Origin: Cordylochernes scorpioides
Taxonomy: Eukaryota; Arthropoda; Arachnida; Pseudoscorpiones; Chernetidae
Reading direction: 5' to 3'
DNA: 64,000 nt
Assembly: GCA_030710605.1 (NCBI GenBank)
Contig: CP092877.1
Location: 43,942,406-44,006,405 of the forward strand
Part shown: piece by piece, positions 33,175 to 44,012 of the stretch
Layout of the letters: each line of letters starts with the position of its first letter
Numbering within the stretch: the first letter of the stretch is position 1
Notes under the pieces: generated by a model
What the model was told of the DNA's origin: nothing
What the model saw: only the letters and a program-made list of their open reading frames with translations
Database searches by the model: none
Translations under genes and position numbers: made by a program

Positions 33175-33946
33175 GGCCCGGGCAACGCCCGGGTTTTACC
33201 CGAGTGCGAATATATTTTAAAAACGTTGTCTTGGGTGGTCGCTATAGACAGGGTGGTCTGTATAGACAGGTGTATGTATCACACAGCCGATAACAGGGTT
33301 GTCTAGAGTGGCCGCTGTAGACAGGGTGGTCTGTATAGACAGGTGTATGTATCACACAGCCGATAACAGGGTTGTCTAGAGTGGCCGCTATAGACAGGGT
33401 GGTCTGTATAGACAGGTGTATGTATCACACTGCTGATAACAGGGTTGCCTAAGGTGACCGCTATAGACAGGGTGGTCTGTATAGACAGGTGAATGTAACA
33501 CACTAATGATAACAGGGTTGCCTAAGGTGACCGCTATAGGCAGGGTGGTCTGTATAGACAGGTAGATGTATCACACAGCTGATAACAGGGTTGTCTAGAG
33601 TGGCCGCTATAGACAGGTGTATGTATCACACAGCTGATAACAGGGTTTTCTAGAATGGCCGCTATAGACAGGGTGGTCTGTATAGACAGGTGAATGTAAC
33701 ACACTAATGATAACAGGGTTGCCTAAGGTGACCGCTATAGGCAGGGTGGTCTGTATAGACAGGTGGATGTATCACACATCTGATAACAGGGTTGTCTAGA
33801 GTGGCCGCTATAGACAGGTGTATGTATCACACAGCTGATAACAGGGTTTTCTAGAGGGGGGCAGGGAGGACACGTGTTCGCCGGCGGCAGCCAATGGGCG
33901 CGCATTCTATCCGTGAGCTTCAGAATAAGGCAATTATATAAGTAGA
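33175..33946 (-). mobile_element. Non-autonomous Helitron, copy 2 (minus orientation)
   Basis: On the minus strand it starts A|TCTACTTATATAATTGCC (TC at 33946-33945), carries TTCTGAAGCTCACGGATAGA and ends with the hairpin CCCGGGCGTTGCCCGGG followed by CCATTCGTCTAG|T (CTAG at 33178-33175). The hairpin here is perfect, unlike copy 1. The interior from about 33230 to 33860 is the same minisatellite, about eight units, with different numbers of short and long units. Confidence 0.9.
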
Positions 33947-34559
33947 TGAGAGGTACCTCTCCCTTTAAAAAAAAAACATTGTTTCAATGCATTTTTAAAT
34001 GGAAAGGTGCTTTTTTGTGGTACATGAATACCATCCTCCCACAGCTTTATGTTAAACAGAAATTTGTAAAAGTCTGCTGTATGTATAATTGGAACTCTTT
34101 TCAAACACAAAGTAGTCCTAATTATGGTACAGTAAAGCCTCACAAGTGACCACCTCTAAAAAATCTTATCCCATTATACTCCAACACACCTCCAATGAGA
34201 GACTACCCCCAGGAAAGTTTTATGGGCTATGGTCTCTTGTGTCAAAAACCTCTGGACAGAAATGCCACATGAGGCACATGTAGTATGTAAACATTTTTAT
34301 TAATCAATTAACTGAGAAAGAATAATTCCTCAAAATTATTCCATTTTTTTTTGGTTTTTTATACGTATAGATCCAGGTACTATTGTAGTTTTACTTATTT
34401 TCACTTCCAAGTGTGACATTTATAGCCAGTTCCCAAAGTTGAGCTAAACATGGCAGCATTACAACCAGGATGCAATATTGTAGCAGTAGAAATGCTAGAT
34501 TGTCACTGAATTGTAGAATTTTACTCTATACTATATAATAGCACAAAGAAATGACCCTT

Positions 34560-34640
34560 GGGAGAGGCCACTGCTTATCATAAAATAGCTTGAGGAGCAT
34601 GAACTCATGGAATTTGTGTAATCTTTACACAAGGGAACAA
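34560..34640 (+). mobile_element. 3' end of a LINE (family B), short
   Basis: GAGAGGCCACTGCTTATCAT, GAACTCATGGAATTTGTGTA and ACACAAGGGAACAACAACAA match the last ~80 bp of family B. Confidence 0.6.
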
Positions 34641-34695
34641 CAACAAAGAAATGATTTCAGCTCTAACCCAATATGCTCAAGCACATTATTGATTT

Positions 34696-34998
34696 GGGGG
34701 TCGGTGGAAGGATGGTCTAAAGCGTTGGTTTTGGACTGCTACGACCTGGGTTCGATTCCCACATTGGGCACTTTTTTCTGATTTAAAAAAAAATGCTCTA
34801 ATGGCCCCCGATTCTTGCAAAAGTCCAACTCCACCAGCGAGTGCAAGTAACCAAACGGGGCTCTGGCACATTTGTAAGTGCAAATTGCTTTTCACATGTG
34901 TAGACATGTGGTGCACTCACAGTAAAAGCAGCCGCCTATTTCTACCCACCATGATTATCATGGCCTGTACTATGTGTATTAGGGATATGTAAAAAAAA
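34696..34998 (+). mobile_element. tRNA-derived SINE, copy 1
   Basis: The head contains an A-box-like TGGTCTAAAGCG (about 34715-34726) and a B box GGTTCGATTCC (about 34749-34759), the two internal RNA polymerase III promoter elements. A unique body follows with 'CAAGTAACCAAACGGGGCTC' and 'TGTGTAGACATGTGGTGCAC', ending in ATGTAAAAAAAA. About 300 bp. The second full copy is at 44667-44975. No TSD was established. Confidence 0.85.
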
Positions 34999-35488
34999 CA
35001 AAACATTATTGATACCATGTTGTGTACTGCAGGTTTGCACAGGCCCCTGAACTCTCTACCCCACCACCACCACCAAACTGTGCCATGAACCACCACCACT
35101 ACAGATATCTTACACAACACACCTGCACTATACATAGAGAATATAATATTATTATTGGCTAAATAAAGGTTATTTTTATTTTATATTGTGATGTGTTTAT
35201 CCGGTTTTAGTTTGTGCATTTCAAGAGTTTGGTTTCATCACTATTACATATATTTTGTATACAGCCAAAAAGGTAACTAAAGGTAACTAAAAAAGGACTT
35301 GCTTGGAGAGCAATTAGTTTGTGTGCTCTATGTAATTTTATAAGATTTAAAACACTGCACATTTGTCAATAGGGAGCACTGATAATTGCAACTGATTTCT
35401 GTTATATGTATAGATGAAAATTTTGGCAGGAGTATATTGATCAATAAAAATTAAAGGTTACCTCTCTGCGCTTAGTTTTAGTATCTAT

Positions 35489-35623
35489 GATAAAGCACAA
35501 TTTGGATCATAGATTATAACTACAAGAAAAAAGGACCTAATCCAAATAAATGAATAGTATGCGACGTTTCGGTAACAGCGAAATGTCGCACACAATTTAT
35601 TTGGATTAGGTCTTATTTTCTTG
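35489..35623 (-). mobile_element. Palindromic retroelement with 16-bp duplication
   Basis: GATAAAGCACAATTTGGATC at the left, GGTCTTATTTTCTTG at the right, and an almost loop-free centre (ACGTTTCGGTAACAGC / GAAATGTCGCACAC). Flanked by TAGTTTTAGTATCTAT (35473-35488) and TAGTTTTAGCATCTAT (35624-35639), one mismatch in 16. Confidence 0.8.
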
Positions 35624-36589
35624 TAGTTTTAGCATCTATTTTGGATAAGAGAGAGAGGTACCTATACTTGTAAAGAAAGATATATACATGTGTGTGGTGC
35701 AATGAAGTCCAACAAAGTGTATGCTAGAGAGAAATCCAGGTTTGGCAGAGGAGAAAATGACTTAGAAATGGTGCTAGAGAATACTGCCCATGATCACATT
35801 TAATAGTTTTATAAAGCTATGTATACACTGGAAGGATTGTTTTATGAACTCTGAGAAATCTCTACCCAAGTTATGCAAGTAGGGATAATGTTGCATCAGG
35901 CAATAACATTAACTGTCTAGGCCAAAGTTGGTTCTTTCAATTTGGTGATACCTCCTCCTTTATATATCCTCACACAGCATTTTATTAAAATCATTCTTTG
36001 AAATATAAAGTTTTAGTGATAAATCATGGTGATAGATATAATTATATTTGTTAGTCATTAAATATATAGGTGTATGCGTGTATATATTTTTAAATTTAAT
36101 GATGTAACTGTAAATAAAATTCAAAGAATATCTCTATATGTAAATAATATTTATGAATCTTTCTAAGTCGCTTTCTGTGTATCTTTCCATGTTGAATATT
36201 TTCTTTGTTATATTTGTATGTACATTTAGCGCAAATGTCCCTAGGGGGACATAGCGTTTTGAATTGAAATAAATAAATAGAGTTATATATACAGGTATAT
36301 AATTCATTTGATAGTTATCAACAATTCATGCCCCAGATATTTTGATGGACTTGTAGTGCCAGGTCATGAGAATCTTTGATTAATAGAACACTGTGTGTGG
36401 GTATATCAAAGGTTTACACATGTAGCAATTCTTCTCCACACTTACATGATGATAAAATTCTTTTGGATTTATTTTACTTATTGGTTGGTTTTGGACTTAT
36501 GCTAAATCGGGCTAAGCATAGCAGAAGTGTGGAATATATAAAAATATATATGTGTGTGAAAAAATAAGAAAAGAATATAAAAAAGGTCA

Positions 36590-37030
36590 GGTGTTGATAT
36601 TAAAAATGAAAAGGGCATATCCTGACTGCTCACACATGACAAATCAAATGGCAGAGCACCATCTATATAGTGGAACAAAAATAAACTAAACATTTATTTA
36701 GGTTTGTTCCATAATATATGGTCAGCCCATTTTCTTAATAAATCAAGAAAAGCCAACCAGGTATGTATTTCTGGCTGTTGGTCAGTCCTTGAGGCTTCCT
36801 GAGAAATCAAGAAATGGGTATTAAAGGCCAAATTTGGATAATTACATGATAAGGCACAATTTGGGTTATAGATTATGGTCTTATTTATTTTTGGATTATA
36901 TATATGGTCTTATTACCTTGTGTTGCATAATTACACTTAAACACACGAAAAAATAATAAAAATTTATTTTAAAAAGTTAGGTGTTGATATTAAAAATTAA
37001 AAGGATGTATCTTGACTGCTCACATGAACA
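36590..37030. repeat. Degenerate relative of the 14165 repeat
   Basis: 'GGTCAGGTGTTGATATTAAA' and 'GGGCATATCCTGACTGCTCA' near 36590 recur, mutated, at 36975-37020. The middle shares the AAGAAAAGCCAACCAGG part with the 14165 repeat. A palindromic element (36847-36924) sits inside it. Confidence 0.5.
36847..36924 (-). mobile_element. Palindromic retroelement, shortened, with 9-bp duplication
   Basis: TGATAAGGCACAATTTGGGT at the left and CTTATTACCTTGTGTTGC at the right; the centre with the hammerhead-like core is lost. Flanked by ATAATTACA at 36838-36846 and 36925-36933. Confidence 0.7.
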
Positions 37031-37478
37031 TTTTTCTTCAGAAAAAGTACCCAATGCCGGATTCAATCCTGGGCAGTAGAAAATGTTTCCTTCATCAATG
37101 GCTATCATAAAAAGAAACAACATCCACAAATAGTTAAAATAGATATTTATTATTACAAAACAGTATACAATATATATATATTTTACTTTTATAATAAATT
37201 GTATGTTTGCCCAACAATAGCTTCTTTTCAATATAAAAAAATGAAGATGTTAAAAAAGATAATTTAAAAACAAAACAATTATTTCCCTCAACATCTTTTC
37301 TCAGTAAAAAAAAAAAACTCAAATTTATCTTTAGAACATTTAATAATACTAAAAAATTCTAATAATAATTGCATATATACTATAGTTAAAAATTCTGAGA
37401 CCATTATAAGAGATAAATAAAATATTTAAATAAAAAAGGATTAACAAAAAGTGCTATAGCATCATCTTCCAATAAAGT

Positions 37479-37484
37479 TTTATT
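37479..37484 (-). terminator. Polyadenylation signal for PEX19
   Basis: AATAAA on the minus strand 40 bases after the PEX19 stop codon, the only close candidate on this strand. Confidence 0.55.
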
Positions 37485-37523
37485 ACTGCGATATGTACAA
37501 TAATGGAAGAACAAACAAGCTAG

Positions 37524-38363
37524 TTACATAACAGAGCATTTATCTCCTGGCAGTTTGGGTATTCCGTCCTGTCCGAATTCCAGCGGGGAAGGTGAATCTC
37601 CAATGATTTCTTTGGGGGGATGTCCGCACTCTTGCATTTTCTGCATAAGCTGGAGGATCTTGGAGAACCGGGCTTTCTTTTCTGTTTCAGAGTCGTTGGG
37701 GGCTTCGTTCTCATATTCCACACACACCTGCTTCATGTAGTCGTACTGGCTGGAATAACGTTGGTATTCTTCTGCCGGCAGTGACGGCTGTTTCTCCTCT
37801 AGCCACGCGGGGTACTTCTCAATGATGTCTTTGAGGGCTGGGTAGAGGAGCTCCTTTGACAGCAAGTTCTGCACTACGCTCTGCATGATGGGGAGGAACT
37901 GAGACATCTCGGATTCAGCAGCAAGAGGATCATCCAGGTTGAGCAAGCGGTTTAGTTCCTCTTCTGTAGGTTGATCGCTAAGTTGCTGGGTCTTCTCTGC
38001 CAGGTTCTTCAGGGTTTCTGCGAGGGATGCCGAGAACTCATCCTCAGAGCCTGACAATTCTGATTGGGCTATTTTCTCAAATTCACTCTTCATCTGGGTC
38101 TCATCGAAGAAGGCTTTGATGGCATTTTCAAACTGGGCAATCATTTCCTGATCTCCCAGCTCATCCTTTTTCTGCGGTGGTTCTTCGCCCTTTGGTGCTG
38201 CTGGGGGTGCTGTTGTGGATGCAGCAAGAAGTGGGGTGTTTGAAGCACGGGCCAAGGGTTTATCAAAGTCTGTTAGAGCATCATCTAGCAGTTCCTCCAG
38301 TTCAGGATCCAGGTCTTTCTTGCCCTCTATTTTGTCACCACAAGAGGTATGATCCTTCTCCAT
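37524..38363 (-). CDS. PEX19: Peroxisomal biogenesis factor 19 (PEX19), intact, single exon
   Basis: 279 residues, close to the usual ~280-300. PEX19 is the cytosolic chaperone and import receptor for peroxisomal membrane proteins; it docks on PEX3. Visible parts: an acidic N-terminal helix, DPELEELLDDALTDFDKPLA (about residues 19-38), matching the PEX3-binding site; a middle predicted to be helical and disordered by turns; and a helical C-terminal cargo-binding domain (about 155-260, including FLPIMQSVVQNLLSKELLYP and YPALKDIIEKYP). The protein ends in CSVM, a CaaX box for farnesylation that raises affinity for cargo in other species. The ATG at 38363-38361 is the only suitable Met before the conserved region. 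The whole coding region is uninterrupted, although animal PEX19 genes commonly have introns. Codon use is more GC-rich than the surroundings. Confidence 0.96.
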   Translation of the reverse strand: MEKDHTSCGDKIEGKKDLDPELEELLDDALTDFDKPLARASNTPLLAASTTAPPAAPKGEEPPQKKDELGDQEMIAQFENAIKAFFDETQMKSEFEKIAQSELSGSEDEFSASLAETLKNLAEKTQQLSDQPTEEELNRLLNLDDPLAAESEMSQFLPIMQSVVQNLLSKELLYPALKDIIEKYPAWLEEKQPSLPAEEYQRYSSQYDYMKQVCVEYENEAPNDSETEKKARFSKILQLMQKMQECGHPPKEIIGDSPSPLEFGQDGIPKLPGDKCSVM

Positions 38364-38719
38364 CTTTTATTTGTTCGATATATGAGAAAAATAAATATTT
38401 GATATATATATGGGAAGAGAAATGTGTTCCACTTAATATTCTTGCAAGAGGATGCTTTTAGCACTAAAACACAAACACTTTATTAGTATCAATATATATA
38501 TGTTTGGGGGTAGCACATTTCAGAAAAATTATGAAATAAACATATATTAAAATTTCACAAAAATAAATAAAACACACATATATAATGTACCAAATGAGTT
38601 CACCTATTCCTTTAATTATGAATTAGAACAATGCATTATGTTTATTACCCTATGATAAAGCACAATTTGGATTATAGATTATAGCCACAAGGAAATAAGA
38701 CCTAATTCAAATAAATTAA

Positions 38720-39834
38720 CCCATAACTGGACGGGTTGGGTAGATTCTGCCCATGCATAAATTTAATATATGAAAAATTTATATTTTTCATTTACCTAGA
38801 GCTACCAGCTTTCATGTATTCTAATTTTACAGTGATACAAACATTTTCCATCCATCGTTTATAAATTTCAGTTTTGGGAGGGGGGTTAAATTTGCATGTG
38901 TGTGCGGATTCCGCCCAGCCCGTCCAGAAGCGTGAGAATTTTTTGTGTCAGTGTTAGCTCGTGGCTCATAGTTGAGTCTCTATCTTCCTCTATTTTTAGC
39001 TTCCTTTTTATAAAATAACACTTCTTTCTTTGGATAAGTAGAATAATCAATCAAGTCAACAGAGAGAACTATCCCTGCCAACCCAAAATATATATGTTTT
39101 AGAGATTAGTCGACCACACTTTGGAAGAAATATTCCAGCAGAAAATTGATTTACTTCAGTAGAATTAGTTGATAAGTTGAAAGAACATGGCCTTACATAT
39201 TTAGGAACAATGAGAAAGAACAAACCTTAGATTCACCACAATTTCAACCGCACCCTAATAGAGAATCAGGAACCTCTATTTTTGGTATCTCTGGAACAAC
39301 CACTTTAGTCTCCTATGTTCCAAAAAAAAAAAAAAGAAAATCGGTAATCAGATTGATAAAAAAAGGTAAAAAAGAAAGGAGTCATTTTATTGTTGATCTA
39401 GGGAGAGCATTGACTGATGAACACCTGGCCACACGTAATCTCAATTCTCTCCCACTGCAATTACAGACAACAATTCAAGAAGAATGATGGTTCAAGTAAA
39501 CCAAGTGAATCTACGATGCCACAACAATCTGATACTCCAAAAAGGTGCTACAAATGTCCATCAAAAAGCGCAGTAAAAAATAAAAACCCTTTGCTCTGTA
39601 TGTCAACTAAGCGTTTGCAATAACATTTTTTTATAATTTTTGAAAACTGTAAATAGATTATATTCAGAATTTTTAAAAGTCAAAATCTGTATATTAACTA
39701 TATATTAATTAAATATTTTTTTAAATATCGATTTCAATCATTATTTAGCGCTTATTTCATAAAGTTACATAGGTGGGTTGAATCTACCCAACCCGTCCAG
39801 TTACGTAAGAAAAATCCACCCGTCCAGTTAAGGG
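38720..39834 (+). mobile_element. piggyBac-type element, internally deleted
   Basis: 1115 bp. TTAA duplicated at 38716-38719 and 39835-39838; ends CCCATAACTGGACGGGTTGG and CCCTTAACTGGACGGGTGGA (the latter on the minus strand). A second copy of the AACTGGACGGGTTGGGTAGA motif lies just inside the right end as a subterminal repeat. TTAA target and CCCTTAAC-like ends are the piggyBac hallmark. It contains a broken transposase. Confidence 0.9.
39168..39622 (+). pseudogene. piggyBac transposase remnant
   Basis: Pieces in more than one frame: DKLKEHGLTYLGTMRKNK (near 39170-39225), DLGRALTDEHLATRNLNSLP (near 39397-39455) and the start of the C-terminal cysteine-rich domain, RCYKCPSKSAVKNKN (near 39542-39590), truncated after about half of the zinc-binding cysteines. 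The N-terminal half and the first catalytic aspartates are missing. Non-functional. Confidence 0.8.
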
Positions 39835-39912
39835 TTAATAGTGTGTGACGTTTTGGTAACAACAATATTATTTTGATTTTTTTGGATTAGGATTTTTTAA
39901 TAGTTTATCACC

Positions 39913-40526
39913 CCAGTAAAAAACTTTACTAGTGGTGATAAAGAATGAGCCACAACACCAGTTTTGTCAAATTCAGACAAAAAGCCAACCTTAACACACA
40001 TTAAATTATTTCAAAGATTACTTATTCATAAAACTGTTATTATAATGTAGTCTTTATAATTTGTACTATACTTTGCACAGAAACAAATATTCATTTTTTT
40101 TAAATGAATGATTTACAGAATACAAAAAAAGGCTCGCACCAAAAAAATAGAAAGATTCTAAAAATGTTGAAGGAAAAAAACGTGAAATTTAAAAACCACA
40201 CCAGTTTCAGTTATGGAGAGAAACCCCAGGAAAATCAGATAAGAACTTACTCAAAACAATAGAACAAAATAAACAATTCTATGGGTAAAGCATCTCAATT
40301 ATGTTGCAGGAAAATAACAACTTCTCCACCATGAGGCTGTTGCTGTGAACTTTACCATGGAACACATGGTTCTGAGATATTCTGAAATCCAAATATTTAG
40401 TTGCTGCAATAGCGAAAAATTACAATTCAATCATTATCTCAGCACTAGTTATTTTGAGCTCAACTTTTTTAGAAGACAAATTTCAACAACTACATATACA
40501 TCAAAGAGAAGATGAAAAAATATTAG
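39913..40526. other. Intergenic, nothing recognised
   Basis: AT-rich sequence with A tracts. No coding-like segment or repeat of the families recognised elsewhere in the window. Confidence 0.4.
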
Positions 40527-40697
40527 GAGGGTTTGGCTCATCAGTGGTGAACCCTCCCAGCAGTTTTGCCAATTTGACCTATTGTAGTCTTTTTTGCTCC
40601 TATAGTCTGGCTAAACAACAGTTCTGAAGGTATGGCTGATCAAATTGGTGAAACAACAGAGAAAATTCCCTACTGATGAGCCAAGCCCTACCTCCCA
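40527..40697. mobile_element. Foldback MITE, complete palindrome
   Basis: AGGAGGGTTTGGCTCATCAG ..GGTGAACCCTCCCAGCAG at the left and CCCTACTGATGAGCCAAGCC at the right are inverted copies around a ~35-base centre. Single arms occur at 2795, 32876, 43030, 44490 and 50010. Confidence 0.65.
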
Positions 40698-40839
40698 ATC
40701 TTCTGTTTAGTGGTATTGGAGAAATTTGAGACCTACAGACAATAGATGAACCACCATCCCTTCGATGATAGTTTCATCAAATGAATTGTTATAATGAATC
40801 AATCAAGGATTCCAACATACTAAGTGCAAAGTCGAACTG

Positions 40840-40945
40840 CTTTTCACATGTGTAGACATGTGGTGCACTTACAGTAAAAGCAGTCGCCTACTTTTATCCA
40901 CCATGATTATCATGACCTGTACCACGGGTACTAGGGATAAGTAAC
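40840..40945 (+). repeat. SINE tail fragment
   Basis: TTTTCACATGTGTAGACATG and CCACCATGATTATCATGACC match the SINE tail at 34875-34980; no tRNA-like head. Confidence 0.65.
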
Positions 40946-41151
40946 AAAAAACATACTGACATCAATGGTTGGACCCAGGGCAGATTCTGATAAGCAGTTT
41001 TTAAGCGGGGATGGTACAAACACAGGGTGATTTGTGCTATGTGTTAAGTGATTAGTGATGAACACCAGATTAGAGAGAGTAAGGCACCCCTGCTAGATTT
41101 TGCAATTAAATACTTTTTAATTGAAAGAATATGAAGTTTAATACTCAAATA

Positions 41152-42472
41152 CGAGGTGTGTTCAAAAGGTATCGCGACTTTTGTGTTTTTCAAAATTATT
41201 TATTTATTCATGAATACCTATTTTGTCCCCTTCAAAGTAATCCCCATGAGATATTATACACTTGTGCCAACGGTTTTTCCAATCTTCGAAGCACTTCAAA
41301 AAATCATTTTTAAAAAATCTTTTTCAGCTCCTCCTTCGATGCCGTCTTTATCTCGTCAAGCGTAGCGTAACGTCGTCCTTTCATGGGCCTCTTCAGTATA
41401 GGGAACAAGAAAAAGTCGCAGGGGGCCAGATCTGGGGAATATGGTGGCTGCGGCATCATTAGTGTGTTGTTTTTGGCCAAAAAGTCGCGCACAAGCAACA
41501 ATGTGTGAGCAGGGGCGTTATCGTGGTGCAAAAGCCAATTTTTGTTCTTCCACAAATCCAGGCGTTTCTGGCGGATTGCTTCGCGCAAATTGCGCATAAC
41601 TTGCAGGTAATATTCCTTATTGACCGTTCTACCCTGTGGCAAGAACTCATGATGCACCACGCTCCTGCAATCGAAGAAAACTGTCAGCAAAACTTTCACA
41701 TTCGACCGAACTTGGCGCGCTTTTTTCGGTCTTGGTTCGTGCGGCAGCTTCCATTGAGATGATTGAGCTTTGGTTTCCACGTCATAACCATAAACCCACG
41801 CTTCGTCACCAGTTATAACCCTCTGGAGCAAATTTGGGTCGTCGCGGACAGAGTCCAACATCGCATTAGCAATGTTCATGCGATGCTGTTTTTGGTTGCA
41901 ATTGAGCAATTTTGGTACGAATTTCGCGGCAACCCGTCTCATGCCCAAATCATTGATAAAAATCGAATGGCACGAGCCAATCGATATGTTTAGGTCCTCA
42001 GCAACTTCTCTAACGGTGATTCGACAATTGGCCAATATAATTTTCTCCACTTCATTAATTTTTTCGTCTGTTGTTGAAGTGCTCGGGCGTCCGGCACACT
42101 CTTCGTCGTTCACATCTTCTCGGCCTTCTGAGAACATTTTGTACCACCGATAAACGTTGCTTCGGTTCAAGGTAGCTTCTCCGTATGCCACAGTCAACAT
42201 TCGGAATGCATCCGCGCACTTAATTTTGTTTTTTTACACAAAATTTGATACAGGTTCTTGGATCCATTTTTTTAATAGGTAAAAATCGAAGACGATCCAA
42301 AACACCTGCAAGCAAAGCAGCTGTAAACAATTAAGTGAACATTCAAAATGGCCGAGCTTGTCGGCATATGTGAGAGACATGAGTACCAACATAAAGCCAC
42401 AAAAAGATTGAAATTCGAATATACGTAACTCACGAAAATTCAAAATTCGCGATACTTTTTGAACACACCTCG
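41152..42472 (-). mobile_element. Mariner-family DNA transposon 2, near-complete
   Basis: 1321 bp with inverted ends CGAGGTGTGTTCAAAAGGTA and, on the other strand, CGAGGTGTGTTCAAAAAGTA; TA duplicated at 41150-41151 and 42473-42474. It holds one transposase gene on the minus strand with two single-base shifts. Unrelated in sequence to the mariner at 5746. Confidence 0.93.
41188..42279 (-). pseudogene. Mariner 2 transposase, two homopolymer frameshifts
   Basis: The main frame (42200-41310, 296 residues) holds WYKMFSEGREDVNDEECAGR, RITVREVAEDLNISIGS, VITGDEAWVYGYDVETKA (first Asp), LLHHDNAPAHT (second) and [16 protein letters not shown] (third, DD34D). The N-terminal start lies upstream in another frame, MDPRTCIKFCVK near 42267-42232, joined across an A7 run with one base too many. 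The C-terminal WKNRWHKCI part is in another frame after a T6 run near 41307-41312. Apart from these two slips the gene is open, so it could be a recent copy or carry assembly errors. Confidence 0.88.
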
Positions 42473-42506
42473 TATAGTCAACTGAAACTGGTGCTACTCA
42501 AAAAAG

Positions 42507-42968
42507 GTGCATTTAACCCTTAATAAAAATATAAAAGGAATTCAACTTCTATCTCGCCCAACTTACTCCCCAGACTTTGCTCTATTAGAATATACTACAC
42601 CTTTTCATATTGATGGCACATTTATTTCACAGGAGACACTTGAGAAATACCAAGAAAGTGGAAAATGTGTTTCAGTTTTTGTTTCCCCTTATAAATGGTG
42701 CAAATCCAGAATTTTGTCTCAAAGCTGGGCTAAGACAATAGAAAAATACTATGGTTAATATTTCTAAGAATAATGTTTTTATTTTAAATATTCTTTTTCC
42801 ATATTATAAGATAATAAGATTATATTTTTCTTGTTATATATTTTCTTAACAAATAATTCCTTACAAGTGTGAGAACAAAATTGCCTATCTCCTTAAAAAA
42901 ATATATATATATAGATGACCGGCGACATCAAAGACTTTCCACTCCTTAAGTTTTGTCCAAGAGTGTAT
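42507..42968 (+). mobile_element. Tc1/mariner relic with 3' end of the MITE family
   Basis: 42510-42760 encodes IQLLSRPTYSPDF (a decayed third-Asp segment) and SQSWAKTIEKYYG (transposase C-terminus). The right end at 42860-42968 carries GAACAAAATTGCCTATCTCC and CCTTAAGTTTTGTCCAAGAG, the terminus of the MITEs at 22850 and 24796. This makes it a plausible relic of the element that gave rise to those MITEs. Confidence 0.55.
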
Positions 42969-43708
42969 ATTAAAAGGCATAATACCTGTATCTAGAAGAA
43001 AAATATTTTTTTCACGGATCCAGGTATTAATGGGAGGGCCTGGCTCATCAAGTGGTAAACCCTCCCAGCGGTTTCGCCAGTTTAAATTAGAAATTGTTTA
43101 ATTTTTAAAAGAATCATACACGTTTATAATAGTTTTGAATTTTCACACCTTTTTATATATACATATAAAATTTGGTGTTACAGTCACATCTGTTTACTTA
43201 TTTGGTATTTTTGTTTTTTGTATCTTAACTACAAACCAAATACAGTGGATCCTCATTAGAGAGCAGCTTCTTTTATATCATCAACTTGGGTAAAACAAGA
43301 TTCTAAAGTCCTAATTGCTTTAAAGGTGGTCATAACAAGTCACATTAGTTATAACAATTTTTTTTTTGCTTATCCCTAGTACTCATGGTACAGGCCATGA
43401 TAATCATGGTGGGTAGAAATAGGTGACTGCTTTTACTGTAAATAACAACATAAATTATTGATCCTGAGTGAAGTTAGAGCAAGGTTCAACTCTAGAATTA
43501 TTTTCTGTCTAAAAAAAAGAGGACCTGCATTTTGATCATCTGAAAATACTCAATTACTATTCAAGTTTGTAAGGAGTTTCTCTGTATTTTATAAAGACAT
43601 ATAGTCTTATGCGTGGATTCATCACTGAGTGAGGGAAAGAAAAAAAAAGTGAAAATTCAATGATAATAATGCAGATGATCTATATACAAGAAGAACCTAA
43701 CTAAGAAA

Positions 43709-44012
43709 CACAAGGTAATAAGATGAAATATGAAAAAAATTTCCGTCCTGTAAGGACTCGCCATACATCATTTTCGTGAAGAAAGGGGGGAAAAAAACAT
43801 AAACAAAGGAGAGAAGGGAAAATGAAAAGGAAATCAAAGTATTCAACATAACACTATACAAATTAACCATGGAAGGAAATTGTTCTGTAATTTTAATATT
43901 CTTTTTGTCTGAAGATGGTAACAACACTGTTACCGAAACGTCACACACTATTTATTTGGATTTGGTCTTATAACCTTGTGTTTATAATCTATAATCCAAA
44001 TTGTGCCTTATT
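43709..44012 (+). mobile_element. Palindromic retroelement, long copy with 14-bp duplication
   Basis: CACAAGGTAATAAGATGAAA at the left; TCTGAAGATGGTAACAACAC, TGTTACCGAAACGTCACACA and TATAATCCAAATTGTGCCTT at the right. Flanked by ACCTAACTAAGAAA at 43695-43708 and 44013-44026, a perfect 14-bp repeat. The centre carries about 120 bases not seen in the short copies. Confidence 0.85.

Larger units (their letters stand above)
38650..39912 (-). mobile_element. Palindromic retroelement split by a piggyBac insertion
   Basis: The left half is 38650-38719 (GATAAAGCACAATTTGGATT ... CCTAATTCAAATAAATTAA) and the right half starts at 39835 (TTAATAGTGTGTGACGTTTT..). Joined at the shared TTAA they give the usual order of this family. 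Confidence 0.8.

Noticed and set aside
33303-33503. Minus-strand 66-codon repeat protein
   Set aside because: Same minisatellite in the second Helitron.
34696-34775. True tRNA gene
   Set aside because: Promoter boxes are present but the arms do not form a proper cloverleaf, and the sequence continues into a SINE body repeated at 44667.
37524-38363. PEX19 as a processed retrocopy
   Set aside because: The frame is intact and no poly-A tract or flanking duplication was found; lack of introns alone is not enough, though it remains possible.
41505-42153. Plus-strand frames of 60-93 codons
   Set aside because: Antisense shadows of the second mariner's transposase.
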